Source: Costus lasius
Taxonomy: Eukaryota; Streptophyta; Magnoliopsida; Zingiberales; Costaceae
DNA length: 64,000 nt
Reading direction: 5' to 3'
Assembly (NCBI GenBank): GCA_027563935.2
Contig: JANVAS020000231.1
Span: 13,410,001 to 13,474,000, forward strand
The notes beneath the pieces are model-generated. The model did not search any database, was not told the origin of the DNA, and was given only the letters and a program-made list of their open reading frames with translations. Of this stretch, positions 22,042-32,316 are shown in pieces (the first letter of the stretch is position 1; each line of letters begins with the position of its first letter). A program made the translations under genes and the position numbers.

Positions 22042-25000
22042 CTAATGGTTGAGAAATCTCAAACCCATATTATTACAGTGCTTCTCATGCTTCTGCTGCG
22101 CCAGAGGCTTGGTAAGCGGGTCTGCCAGATTGTCATCTGTATGTACCTTGCAGACTTTGATCTCGCCACGATCTATGATCTCCCGGATCAAGTGAAACCG
22201 TCTCTGTATGTGCTTGGACTTCTGGTGCGACCGTGGTTCCTTTGCTTGTGCGATTGCTCCAGTGTTATCATAGAAGATAACCAAAGGATCAGCACTTGAA
22301 GGAACGACACCAAGTTCTCTCACGAACTTACGAATCCACACTGCCTCCTTGGATGCTTCCGAGGCTGCAACATACTCGGCTTCTGTTGTGGAATCAGCAA
22401 CAGTTGACTGTTTGAAACTCTTCCACACCACTGCTCCTCCATTCAAGCTAAAAACATAGCCTGATTGCGATCGGAAATCATCCTGGTCTGACTGGAACGA
22501 AGCGTCAGTATATCCTTCAATACTGAGTTCTTCCTGACCACCATATATCCAGAACATATCTTTGGTCCTCCGAAGATATTTCAAAATGTTCTTGACCGCA
22601 ATCCAGTGCGCCATACCTGGATTACTTTGGAACCGACTGGTCACGCTTAACCCGTAAGCGACGTCTGGGCGAGTACACAACATCGCATACATAATGGATC
22701 CAATAGCCGAAGCATAAGGCGTATTGTCCATTTCATCTTTCTCAGTCTGTGTTTGTGGACACTGACTCTTCGAAAGATTCAGACCATGTCTGACTGGAAG
22801 ATATCCCCTTTTAGAATTCTCTAAATGAAATCTTTCCAGGACCTTATCGATGTAAGTACTCTGGCACAGCCCGAGAAGCCTCTTAGATCTATCCCTGTAG
22901 ATCTTCACACCTAACACATAGGCTGCTTCTCCTAGATCTTTCATCTGGAAACATTTCCTTAACCATGCCTTAACCGCATGCATTTCAGGAATGTCGTTTC
23001 CAATGATCAAGATATCATCGACGTAGAGGACTAGGAATGTAATCACGCTCCCACTAAACCTCTTATATACACACGGGTCGTCCTCGTTCTTGATGAAACC
23101 AAACTCAGAGATTGATTCATCAAAACGAATATTCCAGCTTCTTGATGCTTGTTTCAGTCCATAAATGGACTTCTTTAATTTGCATATTTTATGACGATCT
23201 GATGGATTAGTGAAACCTTCAGGTTGTGTCATGTACACATCCTCATCCAGATTTCCATTCAGGAAAGCTGTTTTCACATCCATTTGCCAGATCTCATAAT
23301 CGTAATATGCTGCTATCGCGAAAAGAATCCGAATAGACTTAAACATGGCTACAGGAGAGAAAGTTTCATCATAATCTATCCCGTAGATTTGTTTGAAACC
23401 TTTCGCAACTAGCCTGCCTTTATAGGTAACCACGTTACCATCCATGTCAATCTTCTTCTTGAAGATCCATTTACAGCCTATAGGGATAACTCCCGGAGGC
23501 GGATCAACCAAATCCCAGACTTGGTTATCTGACATGGAGTCCATCTCGGCGCGCATAGCTTCAAGCCATCTCGCTGACTCCGGTCCACTGACCGCATCCG
23601 CATAAGTGAGGGGTTCATCATTATCAATGATGTAGACTCCGTCATAGCGCTCAGGCTGACGACGGATCCTACCCGATCTTCGCGGTTCCCGTGATATCTG
23701 AGCCTCAGGTAATTCAATAACCTGTTCCACCGGCTCAGGCTCATCCAACTGCGCTTGACTACTTTGTCCTTCCTCTGGATTCTCATCCAGCTTTATTTCT
23801 TTCCCACTGGCTTCTTGCAGAAGAAACTCCTTCTCAAGAAATATAGCCGTCCGAGCAACAAAAACCTTGTTCTCCTTGGGATCGTAGAAATAATAACCCT
23901 TAGTTTCCTTAGGGTAACCGACAAAGATACATTTCTCAGATCTGCTCTCCAGTTTCCCAGAGGCGAGCTTTTTGACATAAGCCTCGCAGCCCCAGATCCT
24001 GATAAATGTCAAGCTTGGCTGTTTCCCATACCATAACTCATATGGAGTCTTAGAAACTGCCTTGGATGGCACTCGGTTTAGTACCTTTGCAGCTGTTTCC
24101 AGTGCAAATCCCCAAAAGGAGTAAGGTAGATTAGCCTGACTCATCATAGAACGAACCATATCAAGCAACGTTCTATTTCTCCTCTCGGACACACCATTCC
24201 ATTGCGGTGTTCCTGGTGGAGTGAGCTGTGAGATAATCCCACACTCCTTTAGATAGTCAGTAAACGCATGACTTAGGTATTCTCCACCTCGATCTGAGCG
24301 AAGTGCCTTGATATTTCGGCCTAACTGATTTTGTACTTCATTCTTGAACTCTTTGAACTTGTCAAAAGATTCACTCTTATGTCTCATCAGATAGACATAA
24401 CCGTACCTACTGAAATCATCAGTAAAGGTAATGAAGTACTGATAGCCACCTCTGGCATGTTTACTAAACGGCCCACACACATCACTGTGTATAAGGTCAA
24501 GCAAACCTGAAGCCCTTTGACCTTTGTGAGGAAAAGGTGACTTCGTCATTTTACCCATCAAACAAGCTTTGCATGTATCAATCTCCTCATAGGAGAATGA
24601 TCCCAGCAGTCCATGTTCATGCAACCGCTTAATGCGTTTCTCGTTAATATGGCCTAAACGACTATGCCATAGCAAGGTGCTGTCATCAGCATACTTGGCT
24701 TTCTTATTATCAATATTTTGTATAGAATTTTCCATGTCCAACATGAATAACCCATTGTTAATTGAACCAGTTCCATAAACAATATTATCATAAGATAAAA
24801 CACACTTTGAAATATTGCATTCAAAGGCAAATCCTTTCCTGACAAGAGCAGGAATAGAGATAATATTTTTGGTGATGCTCGGTACAAAATAACAATTGTT
24901 TAATTCCAATACAAGTCCAGATGGCAAAGAAATGAAATAGTCTCCTACAGCAACAGCAGCAACCCGTGCCCCGTTTCCAACGCGTAGGTCTACCTCATGC

Positions 25001-25926
25001 TGTCCCACCTGCCTTCTTCTCTTGAGTTCCTGTACATTTGAACAAATGTGAACTCCACATGCAGTGTCCAACACCCATGAAATAGAAGAAGATGAAAACA
25101 TGACTTCAGTCACGAATATACCTGAGCCAGAAGCGATGCTTCCCCTCTTATCTCCTTGGAGCGCTTTACAGTCCTTTTTCCAGTGACCCAGCTGGCCACA
25201 GTGGAAACACCTGTATTCCTTGGACCGCTTAACCTTCTGTTTCAGAACCTTACTGTAGTTCTTGACCGGGGCCTTGCCCTTCTTCCCCTTCTTCTTGTTC
25301 CTTGAAGGAACCATTAAGACAGAGGTTGAAGGCTTTCCCTTCAGAGTTTCCTCAGTAGTCAAGAGCATATTGAGCAGCTCTGCCGGAGTACAGTCGATTT
25401 TGTTCATATTAAAGTTAATAATGAACGCGTCGAATGAAGGCGGGAGAGATTGCAGAATAATATCTACAGCAAGCTCCTGGTTGATGGTATGCCCCAGTTT
25501 CTCTAGAGCCTCCTTGTGCCCAATCATCTTGAGCACGTGAGCTCCCACTGGGCTTCCTTCAGCCAGTTTGCTCTGAAAGAAAAGCTTAGTCAAATTATAG
25601 CGTTCCGTCCTCGCCTGTGCAGCATACAGCATCTTGAGGTTCGCTATAATCTCTATAGCCGACATATCCTCATGCTGACGCTGCAGCGGTGGCGTCATAG
25701 ACGCTAGCATCAGGCAAGCGACATCAATGCTATCATTGACATGCTTTTCGTAGGCTTCACGAACCGCCCTTGCGGCGTTCGCAGCGGGTTGAGGCGGCAT
25801 AGCCGTCTCGAGGACATACAGTTTCCTCTCTGCCTTAAGAACAATCTTAAGGTGTCCGTACCAGTCTGAGAAGTTCGGCCCAGCAAACTTCTCCCTTTCC
25901 AGTAGGGATCGCACATTGAAGCTCAT
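22042..25926 (-). CDS. Copia gag-pol polyprotein, intact (1294 aa)
   Basis: A single frame from a true ATG (MSFNVRSLLE) to a stop 20 nt before the 3' LTR. Order: UBN2-type gag core (about 20-200), CCHC zinc knuckle (C240-C253), protease active site LDTAC (D287; Ala-Cys where classical retropepsins have Gly), HHCC zinc-binding region (H421, H425, C452, C455), integrase D482/D545/E581 with exact DD35E spacing, linker with an Arg-rich patch (about 746-762), RVT_2 reverse transcriptase (D883; YVDD 968-971), and RNase H (D1141, E1184, D1220). The length is normal for a copia polyprotein. One private change is Tyr1219 before the RNase H Asp, where relatives have Cys. Gag and pol are in one frame, so the gag:pol ratio must be set by another mechanism. 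It is expressed from the LTR at 27752-29453 via a 1.8-kb leader. Confidence 0.96.
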   Translation of the reverse strand: MSFNVRSLLEREKFAGPNFSDWYGHLKIVLKAERKLYVLETAMPPQPAANAARAVREAYEKHVNDSIDVACLMLASMTPPLQRQHEDMSAIEIIANLKMLYAAQARTERYNLTKLFFQSKLAEGSPVGAHVLKMIGHKEALEKLGHTINQELAVDIILQSLPPSFDAFIINFNMNKIDCTPAELLNMLLTTEETLKGKPSTSVLMVPSRNKKKGKKGKAPVKNYSKVLKQKVKRSKEYRCFHCGQLGHWKKDCKALQGDKRGSIASGSGIFVTEVMFSSSSISWVLDTACGVHICSNVQELKRRRQVGQHEVDLRVGNGARVAAVAVGDYFISLPSGLVLELNNCYFVPSITKNIISIPALVRKGFAFECNISKCVLSYDNIVYGTGSINNGLFMLDMENSIQNIDNKKAKYADDSTLLWHSRLGHINEKRIKRLHEHGLLGSFSYEEIDTCKACLMGKMTKSPFPHKGQRASGLLDLIHSDVCGPFSKHARGGYQYFITFTDDFSRYGYVYLMRHKSESFDKFKEFKNEVQNQLGRNIKALRSDRGGEYLSHAFTDYLKECGIISQLTPPGTPQWNGVSERRNRTLLDMVRSMMSQANLPYSFWGFALETAAKVLNRVPSKAVSKTPYELWYGKQPSLTFIRIWGCEAYVKKLASGKLESRSEKCIFVGYPKETKGYYFYDPKENKVFVARTAIFLEKEFLLQEASGKEIKLDENPEEGQSSQAQLDEPEPVEQVIELPEAQISREPRRSGRIRRQPERYDGVYIIDNDEPLTYADAVSGPESARWLEAMRAEMDSMSDNQVWDLVDPPPGVIPIGCKWIFKKKIDMDGNVVTYKGRLVAKGFKQIYGIDYDETFSPVAMFKSIRILFAIAAYYDYEIWQMDVKTAFLNGNLDEDVYMTQPEGFTNPSDRHKICKLKKSIYGLKQASRSWNIRFDESISEFGFIKNEDDPCVYKRFSGSVITFLVLYVDDILIIGNDIPEMHAVKAWLRKCFQMKDLGEAAYVLGVKIYRDRSKRLLGLCQSTYIDKVLERFHLENSKRGYLPVRHGLNLSKSQCPQTQTEKDEMDNTPYASAIGSIMYAMLCTRPDVAYGLSVTSRFQSNPGMAHWIAVKNILKYLRRTKDMFWIYGGQEELSIEGYTDASFQSDQDDFRSQSGYVFSLNGGAVVWKSFKQSTVADSTTEAEYVAASEASKEAVWIRKFVRELGVVPSSADPLVIFYDNTGAIAQAKEPRSHQKSKHIQRRFHLIREIIDRGEIKVCKVHTDDNLADPLTKPLAQQKHEKHCNNMGLRFLNH

Positions 25927-27737
25927 GGTGTTCGTTGCTGCAGGAATCTACAACAATGCAAGAACAGCAAGGTCAGTATCAATGTTAAGAATCAATCAGG
26001 ACTTAAGAATGATTCTTTTTCTCACTATTTTATCTGGCTGAAAAATCCAGCAAAACAGCCCGAAAGAGTAGAACTCTTTTAGTGAGATGGGATCCAGATT
26101 TCATACTTGGTCTCCGCGTCCCGCTCAGGCGAGATAAGATGCACAGAGATGACAAGCACTAATCTCTGGTAGGCAGTCCCTGCCAATCGCCAACCCGTGC
26201 GATTCCCCTTCATCTGGGCGATCCAGCAGACTGTGCCAACTGAGTTGGTACAACACAATCTCTGATCCCGTAGATGGCTGCCTCCATGTGCTACCATATG
26301 CGCCACATATGTAGCCTACATGGCCAAGCTGACCCGACCTACTCCCTGGACCACCACGTGCTATGCTGAGCAACGAGAAGCGATAAATCCCTTCTCTGTA
26401 ACATGCAGGTGAAATCACACACCGTCTGAAGATAGATGGACGTGCCCACTGAGTGGGTACAACACGGCTCCAACGATAATCAGAACAGTGAGGTTTCGCG
26501 TCAGAAGGCTTACGAGCTTGATATTTAATCGTTGGATTTTAACGGTCTTTTATCTTCTTCACTATCATGCAATTCCTATGGTGATAGCAGAAGATAAACT
26601 AATCATGCAATTCTAATATTAAACAATAAAAGAAAGCATGGATCTTATGTGGTAAAAGCCCATAGCCTAAGTAAGACCTTAAATAAACTTAAGTCTTCAC
26701 TTGCTTTTCTTCATGGGGCTTTCGCTGCTCATCTGGCCCAAACCAGGGCCCAAGCGCCATCTGCAGCTCTGGTGCGCCCACCAGGAATATGCGCCAGGTC
26801 CTAGGGTCGAACCCTAGACCTCCCACCTGGTCTAGCCACTGCTGCAGGCGCCTCTGCCAAGTGTGCTTTGTGCTCTTGTCTGATTAATTTACATATTAAT
26901 CTATCTAGACAAGATTGACACGCAGGTCAATAACATTTTTATAAATTAAGCAATGTGATTCGCAGATCACAATATAAAAATTAATTTACAAAAATACCAG
27001 GCACGCAGGCCCCAGCACAGCACACATTTAACATGGGCAGCCCACATAAGACTAAATAAACAGGCAATATGGCATCAAACATCAGCATGTGATCCAATAA
27101 GAAAACAAAATTTTGAAAACCGCATTGGCATCAATTTTAATTTTCTTATATGCCCCCACAACCTTACAACGGTACAATAATAGGGATCCACTCATCCATT
27201 CTAGTCAGATCCTGTGCCCTTGCATGCACCAAGTCCTAACTGACTTGAGTCAACCCAGTGGTCAACTATGCATGTACCAAGGGCTAAACGACCACGATGA
27301 GGTCTGGCAAACGGGTGTGAGCCCGGGCCTAACTCATGTGCGTTCAATAGACGTCTCAACCAGACATCGCTACACACCTATGATGCAGCCGACCTATAGC
27401 CACCTCTTGCTTGCGCAAGGGTGCTATCTGGTCGACCCATCTAGGCTGTCAGATGGTCTGATCAGACTAGTTGGATCTAACCTAGAGGATGACTTCAACC
27501 CTACTAACCCGTCTAAGGGTTTATAGTAGGCGCTTAGTCTAATGATAGGCGCGCAAGTGATATTCTTTTGATAAAAGATCAACTACAAAGATCACAAAGA
27601 TGCGCCTAGTTTGAAACATGCGCAAACATAAAACATGTTTTATCATATTCGCATGTCATGTAAACTATAGATCTAAGCATGTTTTGCAAACAAGGATCAC
27701 AATAAAGCATTAAGCAATCATATGCATAGATAAATCG
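25927..27737 (-). other. Long untranslated leader of Cop-4
   Basis: About 1.8 kb between PBS and ATG with no conserved frame. A strong hairpin lies at 26796-26821 (stem AGGTC-TAGGG with one bulge, loop TTCGA); it matches a pol III B-box or tRNA T-arm shape and has a counterpart in Cop-3. Such leaders usually carry dimerisation and packaging signals; that role is inferred. Confidence 0.8.
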
Positions 27738-27749
27738 GCTCTGATACCA
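27738..27749 (-). other. Primer binding site of Cop-4
   Basis: The minus strand reads TGGTATCAGAGC, complementary to the 3' end of initiator tRNA-Met, two nucleotides from the LTR. Confidence 0.92.
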
Positions 27750-27751
27750 AT

Positions 27752-29453
27752 TGAAGGACCCCTTTCGAGAGGGGGGCGAAAACCCTATTAGGGTGGCGCA
27801 TAAAATTTTGCAAGCGGAAGAAGGGCTTTCAAAGATCTTTCTATTGCATATGATCAACTTAGATAGATATGAGAATGATCCATACCGTCGCCATCTCTTG
27901 GATGGTGTCTTGGAAGAAGAAAGCAAAAGAGATCTCCTCCAAAGGCTATCGCACACAAGAAGAAGAAGGCCTACTTCTTTGGGGCGGTTTGTGCTAGCAA
28001 TGCTCCAAAGCTTCCTCGATCGTTTGAGGGATGATGAGATGAAAATTTGGCCGAATCCTCTTGTCGTCAACCTTCACGCCACCAGCCGTGAGTCGTTCTA
28101 TGCCAAGAGCGAAATCGCAAGAGGAATAGAGAGGAGGCGTTGCAAGTGAACGTGGAAACGTTCCCACGTTGAAAACTGACCGAGAGTTCCCAAAATAGCA
28201 AGCCATGATTACGTGCGTTATGCGTTCACCAAGTGAACCATGCGCAACTCTCTTCTCCCATCTGAACCTTGCGCTCAACCCATGAGCCGGTTCAAGATGT
28301 TTGGTTCAATGACCAAACCAAATCAGCCCAAACATTCAGTCTAGATCGAATTAGACCCTAAGGTCCTAGATCTGACCATTCATCTCCAGATGCTTCTGAT
28401 CTGATCGATCTAGCATCAACACTCTCGATCGAAGCTTACCGATCTCAAGCCCTAATCAATCAAACATGATCAGACCAGATCTCACTTACAATCAGAGTTT
28501 AAATCCCTTTAAACTGAACCGAAACAATTCAGTCCACACGATCTGACTTAAGTAAGCCATATCATCAAATTGTGCGACCCTGAGGGTTTCCTTTAAATGT
28601 CGGTAACGATAACTTACATTATCACGATCAGTGAGGGGTATCTAGCAACACATCACTGTCTCCCGATATAAAGGAAAGAGTCTTCCAAGACTACACCCAA
28701 AACACAGCTCAAGTGTGAATCCTTTTCACTAGGCTTCACTAGGCATACATATTTCCTTTGCCACTGGATGTTCTTATTGGACAAGCGTGTCAAGCTTGTA
28801 GCTCCAATATGATGAGCATGATTAGATCAGATGAACACAGTCACCTGGGTATGGCCATACACTTTCTCAATCATCTCAGCCGGGGGGCCCCTTTAGAACA
28901 CCACACTCCTTAAACAAGGAGACGGCAATCCTATGTCTATCACTAGTGCCCTAACCTGACTCATGATCATTATCCAAGATAGTCTATAATCATTATGTTT
29001 CAAATGATATTGAACTACCTCAAAACAATGACAATCATCATTTAGAAACACAAGTGATCTCAAGTCAGAGGAGATGTGCCACTTGTAGCAAACAAGGATT
29101 ATTCACATTGTGACAAGCAATTGAATATCCTAGTAGGGTCTGTCCAGTACATCCAATGTACCCATGAGTCTACATCTTATTCCATGCTCGAAGCATCCTA
29201 TAAGATTAGAACACATATTAGTCTTAACCATATCAAGGCTGTCTCATGTTCACCAAGATACATCGACTAAGGACTTAACTGCATGTCAGCCTAGCTGAAC
29301 AGCTTTGAGACATTATTCAGAAGAACATATATTGCAGCAGACAATGTAGCTTAACTGAATAACAACCATGCCTTTATAAACATAACAGTTTATTACATGA
29401 TACTTTTACAATCCCAAGGCCTCAAACATTAGCCTTAAGGGCATACCCCAACA
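27752..29453 (-). repeat. 5' LTR of Cop-4 (1702 bp), presumed promoter
   Basis: The partner of 20320-22021. On the minus strand TTTATAAAG lies about 75 nt from the LTR 5' end (plus-strand position near 29375) and is a possible TATA element, also present in Cop-2 near 5370. The U5-end hairpin is at 27759-27774. Confidence 0.94.
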
Positions 29454-29911
29454 TGAACAACCTTCATGAGTTCTGGCAAGCGGGTGTAACCCCGGGCCTA
29501 ACTCAAGAGCGTTCACTTGTTGTCTCAACCAGACATCGCTACACGCCTGTCTGCAGTCGACCTATAGCCACCTCGTGCTTGCGCATAGGTGCCATCTGGT
29601 CGACCCATCTAGGCTGTCAGATGGTTTGATCAGACTGTTGGGTCCAGACAAAACTGATGATTTCAACCCTATCAACCCGTCTAAGGGTTTAAAGTAGGCG
29701 CAGATATAGATCTAGGTTAGGCGCGCAAGTTAACAAGTTTGACAAAAACATCTATAACAAGCGCCTACAAATGATCATACATTAACATGTAACATGCGCC
29801 AACATCAATAACTAGCATGTTAATTTTTCGCATGTTAATAAGCATTAGATCTATGCAAAAGGCGCAAACATGGATCACAAAAGCAATCATATGAACATAC
29901 ATAAAACCCAT
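29454..29911 (-). other. Leader of Cop-3, PBS-proximal part
   Basis: It continues the Cop-3 leader after the Cop-4 insertion. The first five bases are the second copy of the TGAAC duplication. Non-coding. Confidence 0.85.
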
Positions 29912-29923
29912 GCTCTGATACCA
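29912..29923 (-). other. Primer binding site of Cop-3
   Basis: TGGTATCAGAGC on the minus strand, two nucleotides inside the 5' LTR, complementary to initiator tRNA-Met. Confidence 0.92.
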
Positions 29924-29925
29924 AT

Positions 29926-31638
29926 TGTAAGAACCCTTTCTTGAGGGGGGCGAAAAACCCTAATATGCGCATCTAGAATTTTGGCATAGCGGAAACTAGG
30001 GTTTCTAGAATCGCATGTATGATATATGATCAACTTCTATAACTTGTATGGATCAAAACGAAAACATACCATAGCCATTGCAAGGATGGCGACTTGGAAG
30101 CAAAGATGCGAGTGCTTCTTCTCCAAAGGCACTGCACACAAGATGAGAGATAGCTCCTTCTTGAATCTCCTTGTGCTAGCAAGGATCTCCAAGTAATCCT
30201 TTTGTGTGGAGGAGAAGAGATGGATTTCCTTGGCAACCGAATTTTCTTCCTTGGCGTGAAGACCACCCAAGACGAGAGCAAGAGAGGATGCGAGTCGGCG
30301 TGAGCAAGAGCGGATGCACCTTACGTTCGAAAACGTTGAAGAGATCAACAAAGAAAACGGCTTTCCAAAAATAGAAAGCACTAAGTCCTCCTTCAATGCC
30401 CACGTTACCATGCCCCATCGAACTTCTCTCAAAATGAACCATACGTTCACATAAGTGAACCGGTTCATTTTAATTTGGTTTAATTGCATTTGGTTCAAAG
30501 ACCAAATCAAACCAAACCCAAACCAAGACATGGTCTAGATCACCTATGAACCAGATGGTTCAAGATCTAACCATTCATCTCTTGATGCTCTTGATCTCAT
30601 CGATCTAGCATCAGATCTCTCGATCGAAGTTTACCGATCTAAAGCCCTAATCAATCAAACATGATCAGACCAGATCTCACTTACAATCAGAGTTTAAATT
30701 CCTTTAAACTGAACCAAAACAATTCAGTCCACACGATCTGACATAAGTAAGCCATATCATCAAATTGTGCGACCCTAAGGGTTTCCTTCAAATGTCGGTA
30801 ACGATAACTCACGTTATCACGATCAGTGAGGGGTATCTAGCAACACATCACTGTCTCCCGATATAAAGGAAAGAGTCTTCCAAGACTACACCCAAACCAT
30901 AGCACAAGTGTGAATTCAACTCACTAGGCATACATGTTTCCTTTGCCACTGGATGTTCTTATTGGACAAGTGTGTCAAGCCTGTAAATCCAATACGATGA
31001 GAATGATTAGATCAGATGAACATAGTCATCTGGGTATGGCCATACACTTTCTCAATTATCTCATCCAGGGGGGGCCCCATTAGAACATCACACTCCAAAC
31101 TAGGAGACGGCAATCCTATATCTATCACTAGTGCCCTAACATGACTCATGCTCATTATCCAAGATAATCTATAACCATTATATTTCAAATGATATTGAAC
31201 TACCTCAAAACAATGCCAATCATCATTTAGAAACACAAGTGATCTCAAGTCAAAGGAAATATGCCACTTGTTTGCATACAAGGATTATTCACATTGTGAC
31301 AAGCAATTGAACATCCTATGTAGGGTCTGTCCAGTACATCCAATGTACCCATGAGTCTACATCTTATTCCATGCTCAAAGCATCCTATAAGATTAGAACA
31401 CATATTAGTCTCAATCATATCAAGGCTGTCTCATGTTCACCAAGATATCTCGACTAAGGACTTAACTGCATGTCAGCCAAGCTGAACAGCATTGAGACAT
31501 TATTCAGAAGTATACATATTGCAGCAGATAATGTAACAACTTGAATAACAACCATTGCCTTTATAAACATAAAGTTTATACATGATACTGATACAATCCC
31601 AAGGCCTCAAACATTAGCCTTAAGGGCATACCCCAACA
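29926..31638 (-). repeat. 5' LTR of Cop-3 (1713 bp)
   Basis: The plus strand starts TGTAAGAACCC and ends ACCCCAACA, followed by TSD CTCTG and then the resumed gypsy ORF1 frame. Confidence 0.93.
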
Positions 31639-31643
31639 CTCTG

Positions 31644-31837
31644 GGGCACATCCAGAGGGATATGGAGAGGTTATGTGATCATATGGAAGATATGGGTATT
31701 TTCCTTTCTGACCGCTTTGGTTATGCAGATCATCGAGATTATGGATACCAGGGTGATCAAAAAGGAACACCATATTATGACCCCATGGAGGCTGCTGCGA
31801 GAGATTCAGAGGCTACACGATCAGATGGCGACGAGTA
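31644..31837 (+). pseudogene. Athila ORF1-like protein, last part
   Basis: The frame of 12802-13347 resumes here in phase (starting GHIQRDMERLC) and runs to a TAG at 31835-31837. The segment is charged and predicted helical (DMERLCDHMEDMG), ending in acidic residues. It is the C-terminus of the protein interrupted by Cop-3. The following ~100 bp are AT-rich and non-coding. Confidence 0.6.
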
Positions 31838-31937
31838 GATACTTTGTGAGTATTGTTTTCCTTTACTTCTTTACCATACTGTGTTTTCCCATATATATCT
31901 CATTGATTTTTCATATGATGAAAGGAAGGATGACTCT

Positions 31938-32316
31938 TCATGATTGCCGCCACTGGTTGTATGACTCTTCCTCTTCATCTCCCACGTGTTCAGCTTCAGA
32001 TTCCTCCAATTGCTTAACGCCACTTGTCATGACAGCATTACACTGATCTCTTGGATTTGCTTCAGGATGAGCTGGAAGCATTCCTGGATGTCTAGACAGT
32101 GCGCTGGTTCGTTGATCCAGCTCTGTGATTCGGTTCTCCATCATTTTCTGGTGGGTTGTAACAGAGTCTACTTTCATGTTTAGCTGACGAATCTGTTCAC
32201 TCATGGTATTCATGTCTCGTTGTGCTTTGTCTGACTCGCCATGAGGTTCTCTAGCATTAGTTCCAGCCTAGACTTCTGTGGGGGATCTTGTTGTCTCTGG
32301 TTGGCTGATGGATGCT
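31938..32316 (-). pseudogene. Gypsy gag C-terminal fragment
   Basis: A minus-strand frame MNTMSEQIRQLNMKVDSVTT... with a coiled-coil-like segment and the block PAHPEANPRDQCNAVMT. It corresponds to KLPAKPEINPREHCNAIMT in Gyp-1 (near 9335-9390). A one-base frameshift near 32213 separates it from an upstream piece (LELMLENLMASQTKHNE) that runs into the Gyp-3 LTR at 32317. Its orientation is opposite to the neighbouring ORF1, so this host segment was already a mosaic. No protease or polymerase is attached. Confidence 0.72.

Larger units (their letters stand above)
20320..29453 (-). mobile_element. Cop-4: full-length, apparently intact copia retrotransposon
   Basis: A 9134-bp element with 1702-bp LTRs on both sides, TSD TGAAC at 20315-20319 and 29454-29458, a perfect initiator-Met PBS, a polypurine tract and one uninterrupted gag-pol frame. 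By eye the LTRs differ at about 7 positions (~0.4%), indicating a recent insertion. It lies inside the leader of Cop-3 in the same orientation, so it is younger than Cop-3. The lineage is inferred as Tork/Angela (BARE-1-like) from the polyprotein and LTR size. It is the best candidate for a transposition-competent element here. Confidence 0.97.
13348..31638 (-). mobile_element. Cop-3: complete copia retrotransposon, itself interrupted
   Basis: LTRs at 13348-15059 and 29926-31638 bound the element, with TSD CTCTG at 13343-13347 and 31639-31643. Removing the nested Cop-4 and its duplicated TGAAC leaves about 9152 bp, almost the size of Cop-4 (9134 bp). By eye the two LTRs differ at about 9 positions plus one indel in ~1.7 kb, so it is young. 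The coding region carries two nonsense codons and the leader is split by Cop-4, so this copy is probably inactive. It split a gypsy ORF1 frame. Confidence 0.95.

Noticed and set aside
13343..31643. An intron with very large size in the ORF1-like gene
   Set aside because: The interruption is bounded by a 5-bp duplication and LTR ends, with no GT-AG logic. It is a retrotransposon insertion.
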